64,000 bases of DNA from Thalassovita autumnalis (GCF_001458255.1 NZ_CYSB01000035.1:1-64000); one strand, 5' to 3'. Shown: positions 27,177-36,719, numbered from the stretch's first letter. Numbers and translations: made by a program. Notes: generated by a model not told the origin, from the sequence alone.

Positions 27177-28268
27177 ATGGCAGAGCTTAAACTCAGCAAT
27201 GTTGAGAAGACCTACGGTGGCAGCGTTAATGTGCTCAACAACATCAACCTGGACATCGAAGCCGGTGAGCTGATCGTTTTTGTCGGCCCCTCTGGCTGCG
27301 GCAAGTCCACGCTCTTGCGGATGATTGCAGGGCTGGAAAAAATCACCGGGGGGGAGCTGACCATCGATGGTCAGCGGATGAATGACGTGCCCCCGGCGCA
27401 GCGTGGCATTGCGATGGTGTTCCAGTCCTATGCGCTCTATCCGCATATGACGGTGCGCGAAAACATGTCCTTCGCCCTGAAGATCGCCAAAAAATCCAAG
27501 GCTGAGATTGATGAAGCCGTGAACAAGGCCGCGGCGGTGCTGCAGCTGGAACCCTATCTGGATCGCCTGCCCAAGGCGTTGTCAGGTGGGCAGCGCCAGC
27601 GGGTGGCCATCGGCCGCTCCATCGTGCGCGATCCGCAGGTCTATCTGTTTGACGAACCGCTTTCCAATCTCGACGCAGCATTGCGGGTGGCCACACGGAT
27701 TGAAATCGCCCGCCTGAAAGAGGCCATGCCAGATCGCACCATGATCTATGTGACCCATGATCAGGTGGAGGCGATGACACTGGCCAGCCGGATTGTGGTG
27801 CTGGCCAACAAAGGCATCGCGCAGGTCGGCACCCCGCTGGAACTGTATGAAACCCCCGACAATGAATTTGTCGCCCAGTTCATCGGGTCGCCCGCAATGA
27901 ATCTCCTGCCCGGTAAGATCACGGCGACGGGTCAGGAAACCCATGTCGAACTCACAGGTGGCGGCAAAGCCGTCTCAACCATCCCCACCCGTGAGGGGGA
28001 TCTGGGCAAGGAGGTCAACATCGGCGTCCGTCCCGAGGATATGGTGCCTACCGAAAGTGAGGCGCTCTACCGTGGCACGGTCAGCTATACCGAGGCCTTG
28101 GGCGAGGTGACGCTGCTCTATTTCGATGGCGCCTCCGGTGACGATGGCGTCATCGCCAAACTCCCCGGCATCCACAAAGGCCTGCGCGGGCAAGAGGTGC
28201 AGATGGCGGTCGACCCCAGCAAGGTGCATCTGTTCCACAACGGCCAGTCGATGCGGCCAAAGGGCTGA
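27177..28268 (+). CDS. aglK: Alpha-glucoside ABC transporter ATP-binding protein
   Basis: This 363-residue MalK/UgpC-type ATPase has Walker A GPSGCGKST, Q-loop VFQSYALYPHMT, signature LSGGQRQRVAIGR, Walker B VYLFDEPLSNLD and H-loop THD, then a C-terminal OB-fold regulatory domain (about 235-360). It powers AglFG. It starts four bases after the aglA stop and is the last gene of the operon, closed by a strong terminator at 28291. Confidence 0.95.
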   Translation: MAELKLSNVEKTYGGSVNVLNNINLDIEAGELIVFVGPSGCGKSTLLRMIAGLEKITGGELTIDGQRMNDVPPAQRGIAMVFQSYALYPHMTVRENMSFALKIAKKSKAEIDEAVNKAAAVLQLEPYLDRLPKALSGGQRQRVAIGRSIVRDPQVYLFDEPLSNLDAALRVATRIEIARLKEAMPDRTMIYVTHDQVEAMTLASRIVVLANKGIAQVGTPLELYETPDNEFVAQFIGSPAMNLLPGKITATGQETHVELTGGGKAVSTIPTREGDLGKEVNIGVRPEDMVPTESEALYRGTVSYTEALGEVTLLYFDGASGDDGVIAKLPGIHKGLRGQEVQMAVDPSKVHLFHNGQSMRPKG

Positions 28269-28290
28269 CGGATATCGATCCTACAAACAA

Positions 28291-28321
28291 AAAAGGGCGC
28301 GCCGTTTGGCACGCCCTTTTT
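28291..28321. terminator. Bidirectional terminator of aglEFGAK
   Basis: AAAAGGGCG (28291-28299) pairs with CGCCCTTTT (28312-28320), with inner GCC/GGC pairs past a C-A mismatch. A-rich and T-rich flanks suit both aglK and the convergent GST gene. Confidence 0.85.
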
Positions 28322-28338
28322 GTTTCATGTCGCCGGGT

Positions 28339-29037
28339 TTATTCGGGGCGCGGCGGGATGTTGCGGGCGCGCTGCACGGTCGGGCGTGCCAGGAAGCGCT
28401 GCTCATAGGCCACCACGTTTTCAAAGCTGGCGTAGTCCAGCACCTCTTTGGCGCCGTAGAAATCCAGCGCGGTCAGCCAGGGGGCGATGGCCATATCGGC
28501 GATGGAATATTCGCCCACGATCCAGTCTTTGCCTTCCAGCGCGCCGTTCAGCACGTTCAGGATACGCTTGGCTTCGTTGATGTAACGCTCACGCGGGCGC
28601 GGATCCTCAATCTCAGCACCAGCGAATTTGGTGAAGAAGCCCAGTTGACCAAACATCGGGCCCAGGCCCCCCATCTGGAACATCAGCCATTGCAGGGTCT
28701 CGGCCCGTTTTGCGGGGTCGGTGGACAGGAACTTGCCCGACTTCTCGGCCAGGTAAATCAGGATCGCGCCGGATTCAAACACCCCAATCGGGCCACCCTC
28801 AGCGGAGGGATCGATGATCGCTGGGATCTTGTTGTTTGGGTTCAGCGACAGAAACTCGGGGCTTTTGACGTCCGCATCCGACAGCGTCACGGTGTGCGCC
28901 TCATAGGGCAGGCCGGTTTCTTCCAGCATCAAGGAAACTTTGACGCCGTTCGGGGTGGGGAAGGAATACAGCTGGATGACCGAAGGGTCTTTGGCGGGCC
29001 AGCGGTTGTTGATCAGAAAATCGTCGGGAAAAGTCAT
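28339..29037 (-). CDS. Glutathione S-transferase, YfcG/YghU type (disulfide-bond oxidoreductase)
   Basis: This 232-residue cytosolic protein has a thioredoxin-fold N-terminal domain (IQLYSFPTPNGVKVSLMLEE, about 20-39; NNKIPAIID; FESGAILIYLAEK) and an all-helical C-terminal domain (WLMFQMGGLGPMFGQ). The TPNG segment and FESGAIL match E. coli YfcG/YghU, which use bound glutathione disulfide to reduce disulfides and peroxides. The start at 29037 is chosen for the GAGGAG upstream; the frame extends further without other support. Confidence 0.9.
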   Translation of the reverse strand: MTFPDDFLINNRWPAKDPSVIQLYSFPTPNGVKVSLMLEETGLPYEAHTVTLSDADVKSPEFLSLNPNNKIPAIIDPSAEGGPIGVFESGAILIYLAEKSGKFLSTDPAKRAETLQWLMFQMGGLGPMFGQLGFFTKFAGAEIEDPRPRERYINEAKRILNVLNGALEGKDWIVGEYSIADMAIAPWLTALDFYGAKEVLDYASFENVVAYEQRFLARPTVQRARNIPPRPE

Positions 29038-29182
29038 TTGTGCGCTCCTCAGCAAGTGTTGAGGGAAAAATAGGGACTTTTTCCCAGACAAAAAGTCGCA
29101 CGACTGTGAAAAAGAAGCATAGTCTGTGTGCATTGAAACACCAAAATAGTCGGTTTGAAACGGACAGGGGAAAGGGAACACT

Positions 29183-29617
29183 ATGCTTCAGGAATTCAAG
29201 GACTTCATCGCCAAGGGCAATGTCATGGATATGGCGGTGGGGATTATCATCGGCGCGGCCTTCACTGCGATTGTGAAATCCATGGTGGGGGATCTGCTTA
29301 ATCCGATTATCGGTCTGTTCACCGGTGGCGTTGATTTCACCAACAACTTTGTGGTGCTGGCCGGTGAGGTCGCGGCAGGCACCAGCCTGGAAGCCGCGCG
29401 GGAGGCCGGCGCGGCGGTCTTTGCTTATGGCGCGTTTTTCATGGCGGTGATCAACTTCCTGATCGTGGCCTTCGTGGTCTTCATGCTGGTGCGCTACGTC
29501 AACAAGGTGAAAGAGGCCGCTGAAGCCAAGGAAGAAGAGGCCCCGGCCGAAGAAGCGCCCGCCGGGCCAAGTGAGCTGGATGTGCTGCTGGAAATCCGCG
29601 ACGCGTTGAAGAAGTAA
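29183..29617 (+). CDS. mscL: Large-conductance mechanosensitive channel
   Basis: This 144-residue inner-membrane pore opens under membrane tension to release solutes during hypo-osmotic shock. It has the amphipathic N-terminal helix and TM1 ([28 protein letters not shown]), a periplasmic loop, TM2 (about 78-103) and an acidic C-terminal bundle helix rich in Glu/Ala ending [14 protein letters not shown]. It is monocistronic with its own terminator. Confidence 0.97.
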   Translation: MLQEFKDFIAKGNVMDMAVGIIIGAAFTAIVKSMVGDLLNPIIGLFTGGVDFTNNFVVLAGEVAAGTSLEAAREAGAAVFAYGAFFMAVINFLIVAFVVFMLVRYVNKVKEAAEAKEEEAPAEEAPAGPSELDVLLEIRDALKK

Positions 29618-29640
29618 TCCGGCGACATGCTGGAACGGGA

Positions 29641-29666
29641 AAGGGGGCCAAGCGGCCCCCTTCTTT
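29641..29666. terminator. Terminator between mscL and peroxiredoxin gene
   Basis: AAGGGGGCC pairs with GGCCCCCTT around an AAGC loop, followed by CTTTTG; symmetrical enough to act on both convergent genes. Confidence 0.85.
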
Positions 29667-29688
29667 TGTGTTCTCTGAGGTGTGCTGC

Positions 29689-30225
29689 TTACACTTCGCC
29701 GGTGTACTCACCGCGCGCCGGGTAGTTGTTGGCGATGGCGAAGTCGACGGCCCCTAGCAGTTCCGAGAAATGCGGACGCACAAACGGCATGGTCTGCACA
29801 GAACCGTAGAACAGGGTCTGCTGTTCGGTCACCAGGAACAGGCCGGGTTCCGAGAACAGTGCGGGCTCTTCAATACCGATCGAGGTTTTGCCGCGCGAGG
29901 TGGAGATATAGAGGCCCCATTCCTTGGCGACGGAGAGCGGCAGGTCGTAGGCGAACTTGATCTTGCTGCTTTCGATTTTCTCCTGCATCGCGCGGGTGCG
30001 CTCTTCACCGTCGGAGCTGACAGCGATCATGTCGATGCCGCGTTCCGCGAATTTGTCCGCCAGCTTCTCCATCTCGGCCAGGTATTTGGCGCAGATCGGG
30101 CAGTGCAGGCCGCGGTAGAAACATACAACGGTGCCACGCTCGGTTTTCTGGGCCGAGAGGTCAAAGTCACCGTGGTCCAGCGTCGGCAGGGTCAGGTTCG
30201 GGGTTTTCTGGCGGGGCATCAGCAT
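29689..30225 (-). CDS. Peroxiredoxin-like (AhpC/TSA family) protein
   Basis: This 178-residue thioredoxin-fold protein has FYRGLHCPICAKYL, giving a CPIC motif with Cys42 as the probable peroxidatic residue and Cys45 nearby. The spacing resembles a thioredoxin CxxC rather than classical two-Cys peroxiredoxins. It probably reduces peroxides in the cytosol. AGGAGA precedes the start at 30225. It is divergent from an AraC-type gene across 123 bases, so that regulator may control it. Confidence 0.85.
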   Translation of the reverse strand: MLMPRQKTPNLTLPTLDHGDFDLSAQKTERGTVVCFYRGLHCPICAKYLAEMEKLADKFAERGIDMIAVSSDGEERTRAMQEKIESSKIKFAYDLPLSVAKEWGLYISTSRGKTSIGIEEPALFSEPGLFLVTEQQTLFYGSVQTMPFVRPHFSELLGAVDFAIANNYPARGEYTGEV

Positions 30226-30348
30226 GGGCTGTCTCCTGTTTTTGGTTAGGATGGGTCAAAGCGAGGGATTGACCATTGGGGCGGTTATGCGCCAATCTTT
30301 CGTCAGGAAAACCCGAATAAACTGACCAAGACACCGAAAGGCGCAGGT

Positions 30349-31077
30349 ATGGATCGGCTGAGTGCGTTGATGGAACGGTTCGAAATGCAGATTGAACCGG
30401 TGGAACCTGCGGCGGCCAACCTGCTGGTGCTGGGCGATCCCGATGGGGTGCCCTGCCACGTCCTGCTGCGCGGCGCGTCGCGGGGGCGCTGTGGTGACCG
30501 GGTGGTTTTTGCCGCGCGGGTCACCTGGGGTGGGGAGGCAAACCCGCTGATGGAGGCGTTGCCCGAAGCGGTGGAATTGCCGTTGCAAGACAGCCCGGAA
30601 TTGATCGGGTTGATCGCCTTTCTGCAGAGCGAAATTGAAGGCCGCCATTGTGGTGGGCCAACCGTGCAGCGGCGGTTGGGTGAGGTATTGATGGTGCGGC
30701 TGTTGCGGCATCAGATCAGCGCCGGCAGCACCGAACCGGGGGTCTTGGCCGGGCTGGCGGATCCACGTTTGTCCCGCGCAGTGGTGGCCATTCACGACCG
30801 GCCGGGCCATGGCTGGACCAATGCCGATCTGGCCCAAGAAGCGGGGCTGTCGCTCAGCCGATTTGCCGAGCTGTTTGGGGCCACCGTGGGGATGACCCCG
30901 ATGGCCTATCTGCGCCACTGGCGGCTGACAGTGGCGCATCAGGACCTGATGCGCGGCGATCGGGTTGAGGCTGTGGCGCGGCGGTACGGCTATGGCTCAG
31001 GCGAGGCCTTTGCGCGGGCGTTCAAATCCCGGTTTGGGGTCAAGCCGGTGGCGGTCAGAACCCAACAGGCGGCCTAG
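30349..31077 (+). CDS. AraC-family regulator, cupin-type
   Basis: This 242-residue regulator has a short N-terminal part that looks like the cupin core found in many AraC proteins (about 20-130), then a double HTH (about 140-235: WTNADLAQEAGLSLSRFAELFGATVGMTPMAYLRHWRL and the second helix pair ending FKSRFGVKP). Its start has GGCGCAGG upstream. Divergence from the peroxiredoxin gene suggests an oxidative-stress role (inference). Confidence 0.87.
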   Translation: MDRLSALMERFEMQIEPVEPAAANLLVLGDPDGVPCHVLLRGASRGRCGDRVVFAARVTWGGEANPLMEALPEAVELPLQDSPELIGLIAFLQSEIEGRHCGGPTVQRRLGEVLMVRLLRHQISAGSTEPGVLAGLADPRLSRAVVAIHDRPGHGWTNADLAQEAGLSLSRFAELFGATVGMTPMAYLRHWRLTVAHQDLMRGDRVEAVARRYGYGSGEAFARAFKSRFGVKPVAVRTQQAA

Positions 31078-31087
31078 TCAAAAAGGT

Positions 31088-31149
31088 GAGGCCCGACCAG
31101 GAGGATCCGGCCGGGCCTCGGGGAACACGGGCGGGGCTGCAACCCCGCC
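31088..31149. terminator. Two hairpins between convergent AraC and ald genes
   Basis: GAGGCCCG (31088-31095) pairs with CGGGCCTC (31112-31119), and GGCGGGG (31130-31136) pairs with CCCCGCC (31143-31149). Neither has a proper T tract, but both lie in the convergent gap and probably stop transcription or protect 3' ends. Confidence 0.45.
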
Positions 31150-31170
31150 GCGTGAAAGCAATGTCAGGCT

Positions 31171-32286
31171 TTATTTAATCAGCAACTGGGGCGAGGTCAC
31201 GTCGATTCCCAGCGCCTTGCCCACAGCGTAGTAGGTCAGCTTGCCCGCGTGGACATTCAGACCGTTCAGCAGATGCTCATCCTCGGCACAGGCCTGTTTC
31301 CAGCCTTTGTTCGCCAGCGCCATCATGAAAGGCATGGTGGCATTGCCAAGCGCGATGGTCGAGGTGCGGGCAACCGCGCCGGGCATGTTGGCCACACAGT
31401 AGTGCATCACGCCATCCACCTCATAGATCGGGTCGGCGTGGGTGGTGGCACGCGAGGTTTCAAAGCAACCACCTTGGTCGATTGCAACGTCCACCAGCGC
31501 GGCACCCGGCTTCATTTCGGACAGCTGGGCGCGGCTGATCAGCTTGGGCGCGGCGGCGCCGGGGATCAGTACGGCGCCAACAACCATATCGGCCTGTGCC
31601 ACCAGTTCGGCAGTGTTGCCCTTGGAGGCGTAGGAGGTTTTGAACTCCCCACGGAAGGCATCATCCAGATAGCGCAGGCGCGGCAGCGACATGTCCAGCA
31701 CGGTGACATCTGCGCCCATGCCAGCCGCCACACGGGCCGCATGGGTGCCAACAACACCGCCACCGATCACAACCACATTGGCCGGGGCCACACCGGGCAC
31801 GCCGCCCATCAGAACACCACGGCCGCCGTTGGCCTTTTGCAGGGTCCAGGCGCCCACCTGCGGTGCCAGTTTGCCGGCCACTTCGGACATCGGCGCCAGC
31901 AGCGGCAGGCCACCGTTGCGGTCGGTCACGGTTTCATAGGCAATGGCGGTACAGCCGGATTCGATCAGATCGTGGGTCTGATCGGGATCGGGAGCCAGGT
32001 GCAGGTAGGTAAACAGCAGTTGGCCTTCGCGCAGCATCTTGCGTTCTACGGCCTGGGGTTCCTTGACCTTCACGATCATGTCGGCGGTGGCAAAGATCTC
32101 CTCGGCGGTGTCCAGAATGGCGGCACCTGCGGCGACGTAATCTTCGTTGCTGAAGCCAGAGCCGACACCGGCGTTGGTTTCGATCACCACCTGATGGCCA
32201 GCGGCCACGGCTTCACGTGCCGCGTTCGGGGTCATCCCGACGCGGAATTCCTGCGGTTTAATTTCCTTGGGGCATCCGATTTTCAT
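31171..32286 (-). CDS. ald: Alanine dehydrogenase
   Basis: This 371-residue NAD-dependent enzyme interconverts L-alanine and pyruvate plus ammonia. Motifs are the N-terminal [14 protein letters not shown] with catalytic Arg/Lys, FTYLHLAPD, the NAD-binding [17 protein letters not shown] (about 170-186) and the catalytic-loop segment [14 protein letters not shown]. The length is normal. GAGGAGAT precedes the start. It is divergent from an Lrp-type gene, the standard arrangement in which the regulator activates ald in response to alanine. Confidence 0.97.
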   Translation of the reverse strand: MKIGCPKEIKPQEFRVGMTPNAAREAVAAGHQVVIETNAGVGSGFSNEDYVAAGAAILDTAEEIFATADMIVKVKEPQAVERKMLREGQLLFTYLHLAPDPDQTHDLIESGCTAIAYETVTDRNGGLPLLAPMSEVAGKLAPQVGAWTLQKANGGRGVLMGGVPGVAPANVVVIGGGVVGTHAARVAAGMGADVTVLDMSLPRLRYLDDAFRGEFKTSYASKGNTAELVAQADMVVGAVLIPGAAAPKLISRAQLSEMKPGAALVDVAIDQGGCFETSRATTHADPIYEVDGVMHYCVANMPGAVARTSTIALGNATMPFMMALANKGWKQACAEDEHLLNGLNVHAGKLTYYAVGKALGIDVTSPQLLIK

Positions 32287-32401
32287 CGCGCCATCTCCTC
32301 ATAGGCATGAAATCATCTCTGATGACAGAATGTCGCAGTTCGGGCGCAAAAGGGTTGAAATCCAGTGCAATGTTAGCGCTACTAAAGGCAGGATCTTCGA
32401 T

Positions 32402-32893
32402 ATGTCTGCTATAACGACGAAGGATTTTGTGCAAATGTCACTCGACGCGACAGATCAGCGTATTCTGAACGTACTTCAGCGCAAGGGTCGTATTTCTAAT
32501 GCTGATCTGTCTGAGGCGGTGAATCTTTCGGCCTCAGCCTGTCACCGGCGGGTGCAGCGGCTGGAGGCAGAAGGCTACATCCGCGACTATGTTGCGCTGC
32601 TGGATCCCCGGAAAATCGGGGTGTCGACCACGGTGTTTGTTGAGATCACGCTGCAGGGACAGGCGGATGAGTTGCTGGAGGCCTTTGAAAAGGCGGTGGC
32701 GCGTATTCCTGATGTTTTGGAATGTCACCTGATGGCGGGAACTGCAGATTATATTCTGAAGGTTGTCGCCGAAAGCACCGAGGATTTTGCCCGCATTCAC
32801 CGCCAGCATCTGGCGCGTCTTCCGGGGGTGGCGCAGATGCAATCCAGCTTTGCCCTGCGTACGGTGTTTAAGACAACCGCGTTGCCGCTCTGA
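32402..32893 (+). CDS. Lrp/AsnC-family regulator of ald
   Basis: This protein of about 163 residues has an N-terminal HTH (DATDQRILNVLQRKGRISNADLSEAVNLSASACHRRVQRLE) and the C-terminal RAM effector domain (GVSTTVFVEITLQG to the end), the Lrp layout. ATG 32402 is preferred for GGCAGGA upstream; ATG 32435, at the HTH itself, is an alternative. It is divergent from ald, where close homologues (AldR/BkdR type) activate alanine catabolism. Confidence 0.9.
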   Translation: MSAITTKDFVQMSLDATDQRILNVLQRKGRISNADLSEAVNLSASACHRRVQRLEAEGYIRDYVALLDPRKIGVSTTVFVEITLQGQADELLEAFEKAVARIPDVLECHLMAGTADYILKVVAESTEDFARIHRQHLARLPGVAQMQSSFALRTVFKTTALPL

Positions 32894-33015
32894 AGCGGGA
32901 AAACTTGCAAAGACGGCTACCGTATCTCTACGGCTCTTGAATTGTCTGACATTTGAGGCAACACTCCGCGCCACGTGACGCGGTTTGGTGTTGCGGCAGA
33001 TCAGTGGGGTGAGGC

Positions 33016-34605
33016 ATGAGCTGGGATTATATCGTTGTTGGGGCCGGTAGCGCAGGATGCGTGTTGGCAAAGCGGTTGGCGGACGCTGGCAAGAAGGTGC
33101 TGCTGTTAGAGGCCGGGGGCAGCGACAATTACCACTGGATCCACATCCCGATGGGTTACCTTTATTGCATTGGCAATCCCCGCACCGACTGGATGTTCAA
33201 AACCGCCGAAGAGCCGGGGCTGAACGGACGATCGCTGATCTATCCGCGCGGCAAGGTGCTGGGCGGCTGTTCCTCGATCAACGGGATGCTGTACCTGCGA
33301 GGGCAGGCGGCGGATTACGACGGTTGGCGTCAGGCTGGCAATGTGGGCTGGGGCTGGGACGATGTGCTGCCCTATTTTAAGAAGTCCGAAGATTACGTTG
33401 AAGGCGCTGACGACCTGCATGGCGAAGGTGGCGAATGGCGGGTGGATCACCAGCGGCTGCAATGGGATGTGCTGGATGACTGGATGGAGGCCGCCAATCA
33501 GGCCGGTCTGCCCAAGGTCACGGATTTCAACCGCGGCAACAACGAAGGGGTTGGTTACTTCAAGGTGAACCAGAAACGCGGGTGGCGGATGAACACCGCC
33601 AAGGCCTTCCTGCGGCGCACCAAAGGTCAGGCCCTCAGCGTTGAGACCCATGCCCACACCCGCCGGGTGATCATCGAAGATGGCCGTGCGGTCGGGGTGG
33701 AATATGAACAAAAGGGTCAGGTGAAACAGGCCCGCGCCAGTGGCGAGGTGATCCTGTCGGCGGGCGCCATCGGCTCGCCCCAGATCCTGCAGCTGTCGGG
33801 CATCGGCCCGGGGGCATTGCTGCAGCACCATGGCATTGAGGTGCAGGTAGAGCAGGCGCAGGTGGGTGGCAATCTGCAGGACCATCTGCAACTGCGCTGC
33901 GCCTGGAAGCTGGACGGGGCCAAGACCCTGAACACCATGGCCAACAGCCTGATCGGCAAGGCAAAGATCGGGCTGGAATATGTGATGAAACGCTCTGGCC
34001 CGATGTCGATGGCACCGTCGCAGTTGGGGGCCTTTGCCAAATCGCGGCCTGATCTGGAAACGCCGGATTTGGAGTTTCACGTGCAGCCCCTGACGTTGGA
34101 GGCCTTTGGCCAGCCGCTGCATGACTTCCCGGCGATGACCGCCTCGGTCTGTAACCTGCGCCCTGAAAGCCGCGGCGTGGTTGAGATCACATCGAAGGAT
34201 CCCAAGGCCAAGCCGAAGATTGCCCCGAACTACCTGTCCACCGAAGGCGACCGCGCAGTGGCGGCGAATTCGATCCGTCTGGCACGGCGGGTGATGGAAC
34301 AGGGTGCGATGGCGAAATACAATCCCGAAGAGATGAAACCGGGGGTCACCGCCCAGACCGAGGAAGAGCTGGCCGCCGCGGCAGGGGACATCGGCACCAC
34401 CATTTTCCACCCCTCCGGCACGGTTCATATGGGGACCAGCGATAATGCGCCGCTGGACCCGCGTTTGCGCCTGCGCGGCGTCGATGGGCTGCGGGTGGTG
34501 GATTGTTCGGTGATGCCCACAATCGTTTCGGGCAACACCAATTCCCCGACCATTATGATCGCCGAAAAAGCCAGTGACATGATCCTTGAGGATGCGCGCG
34601 CCTAA
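33016..34605 (+). CDS. GMC-family FAD oxidoreductase (choline/alcohol dehydrogenase type)
   Basis: This 529-residue flavoprotein has the FAD-binding DYIVVGAGSAGCVLAKRLADAGKKVLLLEAGG at the N-terminus, GMC signature 1 (GGCSSINGMLYLRG, about 84-97), signature 2 (GAIGSPQILQLSGIGP) and the C-terminal active-site region FHPSGTVHMG...NTNSPTIMIAEKASDMI. It oxidises an alcohol; the sequence resembles choline or aromatic/polyol alcohol dehydrogenases, but no betaine genes adjoin it, so the substrate is undetermined. GGGTGAGG precedes the start, and a terminator follows. Confidence 0.92.
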   Translation: MSWDYIVVGAGSAGCVLAKRLADAGKKVLLLEAGGSDNYHWIHIPMGYLYCIGNPRTDWMFKTAEEPGLNGRSLIYPRGKVLGGCSSINGMLYLRGQAADYDGWRQAGNVGWGWDDVLPYFKKSEDYVEGADDLHGEGGEWRVDHQRLQWDVLDDWMEAANQAGLPKVTDFNRGNNEGVGYFKVNQKRGWRMNTAKAFLRRTKGQALSVETHAHTRRVIIEDGRAVGVEYEQKGQVKQARASGEVILSAGAIGSPQILQLSGIGPGALLQHHGIEVQVEQAQVGGNLQDHLQLRCAWKLDGAKTLNTMANSLIGKAKIGLEYVMKRSGPMSMAPSQLGAFAKSRPDLETPDLEFHVQPLTLEAFGQPLHDFPAMTASVCNLRPESRGVVEITSKDPKAKPKIAPNYLSTEGDRAVAANSIRLARRVMEQGAMAKYNPEEMKPGVTAQTEEELAAAAGDIGTTIFHPSGTVHMGTSDNAPLDPRLRLRGVDGLRVVDCSVMPTIVSGNTNSPTIMIAEKASDMILEDARA

Positions 34606-34622
34606 GCGGGCGGGCAAAAAGA

Positions 34623-34656
34623 AACCCCCGGGCGCTCAGGGCGACCGGGGGTTCTA
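34623..34656. terminator. Terminator between GMC oxidoreductase and rpsU
   Basis: AACCCCCGG (34623-34631) pairs with CCGGGGGTT (34644-34652), followed by CTAACTT. It stands in the convergent gap. Confidence 0.75.
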
Positions 34657-34700
34657 ACTTATCCGTTCAAAAGCTAGCAAAAGCCTTTGAGAAGAAGATC

Positions 34701-34907
34701 TTAGAGCAGACCTTCGCGCTGGGCTTTCTTGCGTGCCAGCTTGCGGGCACGACGTACGGCTTCAGCTTTCTCGCGCGCTTTTTTGACGGACGGCTTCTCG
34801 AAATGCTGCTTGAGCTTCATTTCGCGGAAGACACCTTCGCGCTGGAGCTTTTTCTTCAGGGCACGGAGCGCCTGATCGACGTTGTTGTCACGAACAGAAA
34901 CCTGCAT
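34701..34907 (-). CDS. rpsU: 30S ribosomal protein S21
   Basis: This 68-residue basic protein has the family opening [25 protein letters not shown] and a C-terminal Lys/Arg-rich helix with [20 protein letters not shown]. It is a late-assembling 30S protein near the 16S anti-Shine-Dalgarno region. AAAGGTGG precedes the start. It is divergent from a COQ9-type gene, an arrangement I associate with alphaproteobacteria. Confidence 0.97.
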   Translation of the reverse strand: MQVSVRDNNVDQALRALKKKLQREGVFREMKLKQHFEKPSVKKAREKAEAVRRARKLARKKAQREGLL

Positions 34908-35018
34908 GTGGTTTTCACCACCTTTCTAGTTAAGTTGCATGAAGTTGCAGGAGGTGGTCCTTTAGCAAGGAAGGCTCTATTTGTCTAGTGGACGCTCACT
35001 CAAGAAGGATGACGGCGG

Positions 35019-35711
35019 ATGACCGGTTCTGAAATGCCTGACCCAAAGGATCTGCTGCTGGATGCGGCATTGATGCATGTGCCTTTTGATGGCTGGACTG
35101 AGGTGACCTGGGAGGCGGCGCTGGCGGATGTGGATGTGAACCCCGTTGTGGCCAATGCCCTGTGTCCGCGCGGGGCGCTGGATCTTGCGGTGGCCTATCA
35201 TCACAGGGGCGATGCCCTGATGCTGGACCGGCTGGCCGGGGCAGATCTGGGCGAGATGCGGTTTCGCGATCGGATCGCCGCTGCGGTGCGGTTCCGGCTG
35301 GAAGTGGTTGAAGATAAAGAACTTGTGCGCCGTGGCATGACCCTGTTTGCCCTGCCGCATCACGCGGCGGAGGGCACCCGGCTGGTCTGGGGCACGGTGG
35401 ATCACATCTGGACGGCACTGGGTGACAATTCGGACGATGTGAATTGGTACACCAAACGCGCGACGCTGTCGGGCGTTTACAGCAGCACATTGCTGTACTG
35501 GCTGGGCGACGAGAGCGAAGACCACGCCGCCAGCTGGAAGTTTCTGGAGCGCCGCATCGAAAATGTGATGCAGTTTGAGAAGCTGAAGGCAGGCGTGCGG
35601 GACAACAAGCTGCTGTCGGGTGTGCTGAAGGGGCCGCTGGCGGTGCTGGAGCGAATCAAAGCACCGGGCAGTGCGCGAAATGACCTGCCGGGCAGTTTGA
35701 ACAATCGATAA
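35019..35711 (+). CDS. COQ9-family ubiquinone biosynthesis protein
   Basis: This 230-residue protein has the COQ9 layout: a TetR-like helical fold starting DPKDLLLDAALMHVPFDGWTEVTWEAA and a C-terminal domain with VDHIWTALGDNSDDVNWYTKRATLSGVYSSTLLYWLGD, the most recognisable block. COQ9 binds lipid and presents ubiquinone intermediates to the hydroxylase COQ7. AAGGA precedes ATG 35019. It is closely followed by a quinone oxidoreductase gene on the same strand, so the two are probably cotranscribed. Confidence 0.92.
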   Translation: MTGSEMPDPKDLLLDAALMHVPFDGWTEVTWEAALADVDVNPVVANALCPRGALDLAVAYHHRGDALMLDRLAGADLGEMRFRDRIAAAVRFRLEVVEDKELVRRGMTLFALPHHAAEGTRLVWGTVDHIWTALGDNSDDVNWYTKRATLSGVYSSTLLYWLGDESEDHAASWKFLERRIENVMQFEKLKAGVRDNKLLSGVLKGPLAVLERIKAPGSARNDLPGSLNNR

Positions 35712-35735
35712 CCGATGAACATGAGGGAGGGCGGC

Positions 35736-36719
35736 ATGGCTGAACCAATGCGCGCTGTGGAGATTACCGAGGCCGGTGGCCCGGAGGTGTTGAAACTCTG
35801 TCAGCGGCCAGTGCCAGAGCCGGCGCCGGGGCAGGTGGTGATCAAGGTGGCCTATGCTGGGGTGAATCGCCCGGATGCGCTGCAACGGGCCGGGAAATAT
35901 GCCCCGCCGCCCACCGCCAGTGACCTGCCGGGGTTGGAGGCCTCGGGCGAGATTGTGGCGCTGGGGGCGGGTGTCAGCGGCTGGTCTATCGGCGATCAGG
36001 TCTGCGCCCTGCTGCCCGGTGGTGGCTACGCTGAATATGTGGCAACACCTGCCGCCCATTGTCTGCCGGTGCCTGATGGCATGGGGCTGAAAGAGGCGGC
36101 CTGCCTGCCCGAAACCTATTTCACCGTCTGGTCCAACGTGTTCCAACGTGGCGGGCTACAGGCCGGGGAGCGGTTTTTGATCCACGGTGGGTCTTCGGGA
36201 ATCGGGACAACGGCCATTCAGCTGGCACGTGAATTTGGTGCCCGGGTCTTTGTGACCGTGGGCAATCAGGACAAGGCCAAAGCCTGTGCTGCCCTCGGGG
36301 CGGAGCGCACGATCATCTATAAGGATGAAGATTTCGTTGAGGTGATGCGGGCCGAAGGCGGCGCGGATCTGATCCTGGATATGGTCGGCGGTCTATATAT
36401 TCCGCGTAATATTCGTACGCTGGCGGATGACGGACGGCTGGTGCAGATCGCTTTTTTGCAGGGTCCGAAGGTTGAGTTGAATTTTGCACAGGTGATGACC
36501 CGCAGGTTGACTATTACCGGATCTACGCTGCGCCCGCAAAGTGATCTGGCAAAAGCCAAGATTGCAGATAGCCTGCGCGAACATGTTTGGCCATTATTGA
36601 ATGCCGGTCGTATTGCGCCGGTGATGGACAGCGAATTCCCATTGCATGAGGCCAGCGCTGCACACGCACGGATGGAAGCCAGCGGTCATATCGGTAAGAT
36701 CGTTCTCAAGGTTTCTTAA
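35736..36719 (+). CDS. NAD(P)H:quinone oxidoreductase, zinc-less MDR family
   Basis: This 327-residue protein of the QOR/PIG3 type starts MRAVEITEAGGPEVL a few residues in, has the GroES-like N-terminal domain (YAGVNRPDALQRAGKY) and the NADPH Rossmann motif HGGSSGIGTTAIQLAREFGARV (about 145-166). No zinc-binding Cys cluster is present, as expected for quinone reductases. The start at 35736 is favoured by GGGAGGG upstream; the frame also contains ATG 35715. It is next to COQ9, though a link to ubiquinone is only positional. A terminator follows at 36785. Confidence 0.92.
   Translation: MAEPMRAVEITEAGGPEVLKLCQRPVPEPAPGQVVIKVAYAGVNRPDALQRAGKYAPPPTASDLPGLEASGEIVALGAGVSGWSIGDQVCALLPGGGYAEYVATPAAHCLPVPDGMGLKEAACLPETYFTVWSNVFQRGGLQAGERFLIHGGSSGIGTTAIQLAREFGARVFVTVGNQDKAKACAALGAERTIIYKDEDFVEVMRAEGGADLILDMVGGLYIPRNIRTLADDGRLVQIAFLQGPKVELNFAQVMTRRLTITGSTLRPQSDLAKAKIADSLREHVWPLLNAGRIAPVMDSEFPLHEASAAHARMEASGHIGKIVLKVS

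Noticed and set aside
33106-34617. A 503-codon open frame opposite the GMC oxidoreductase
   Set aside because: Same reason: an antisense shadow without family motifs, while the plus-strand gene carries all GMC signatures.
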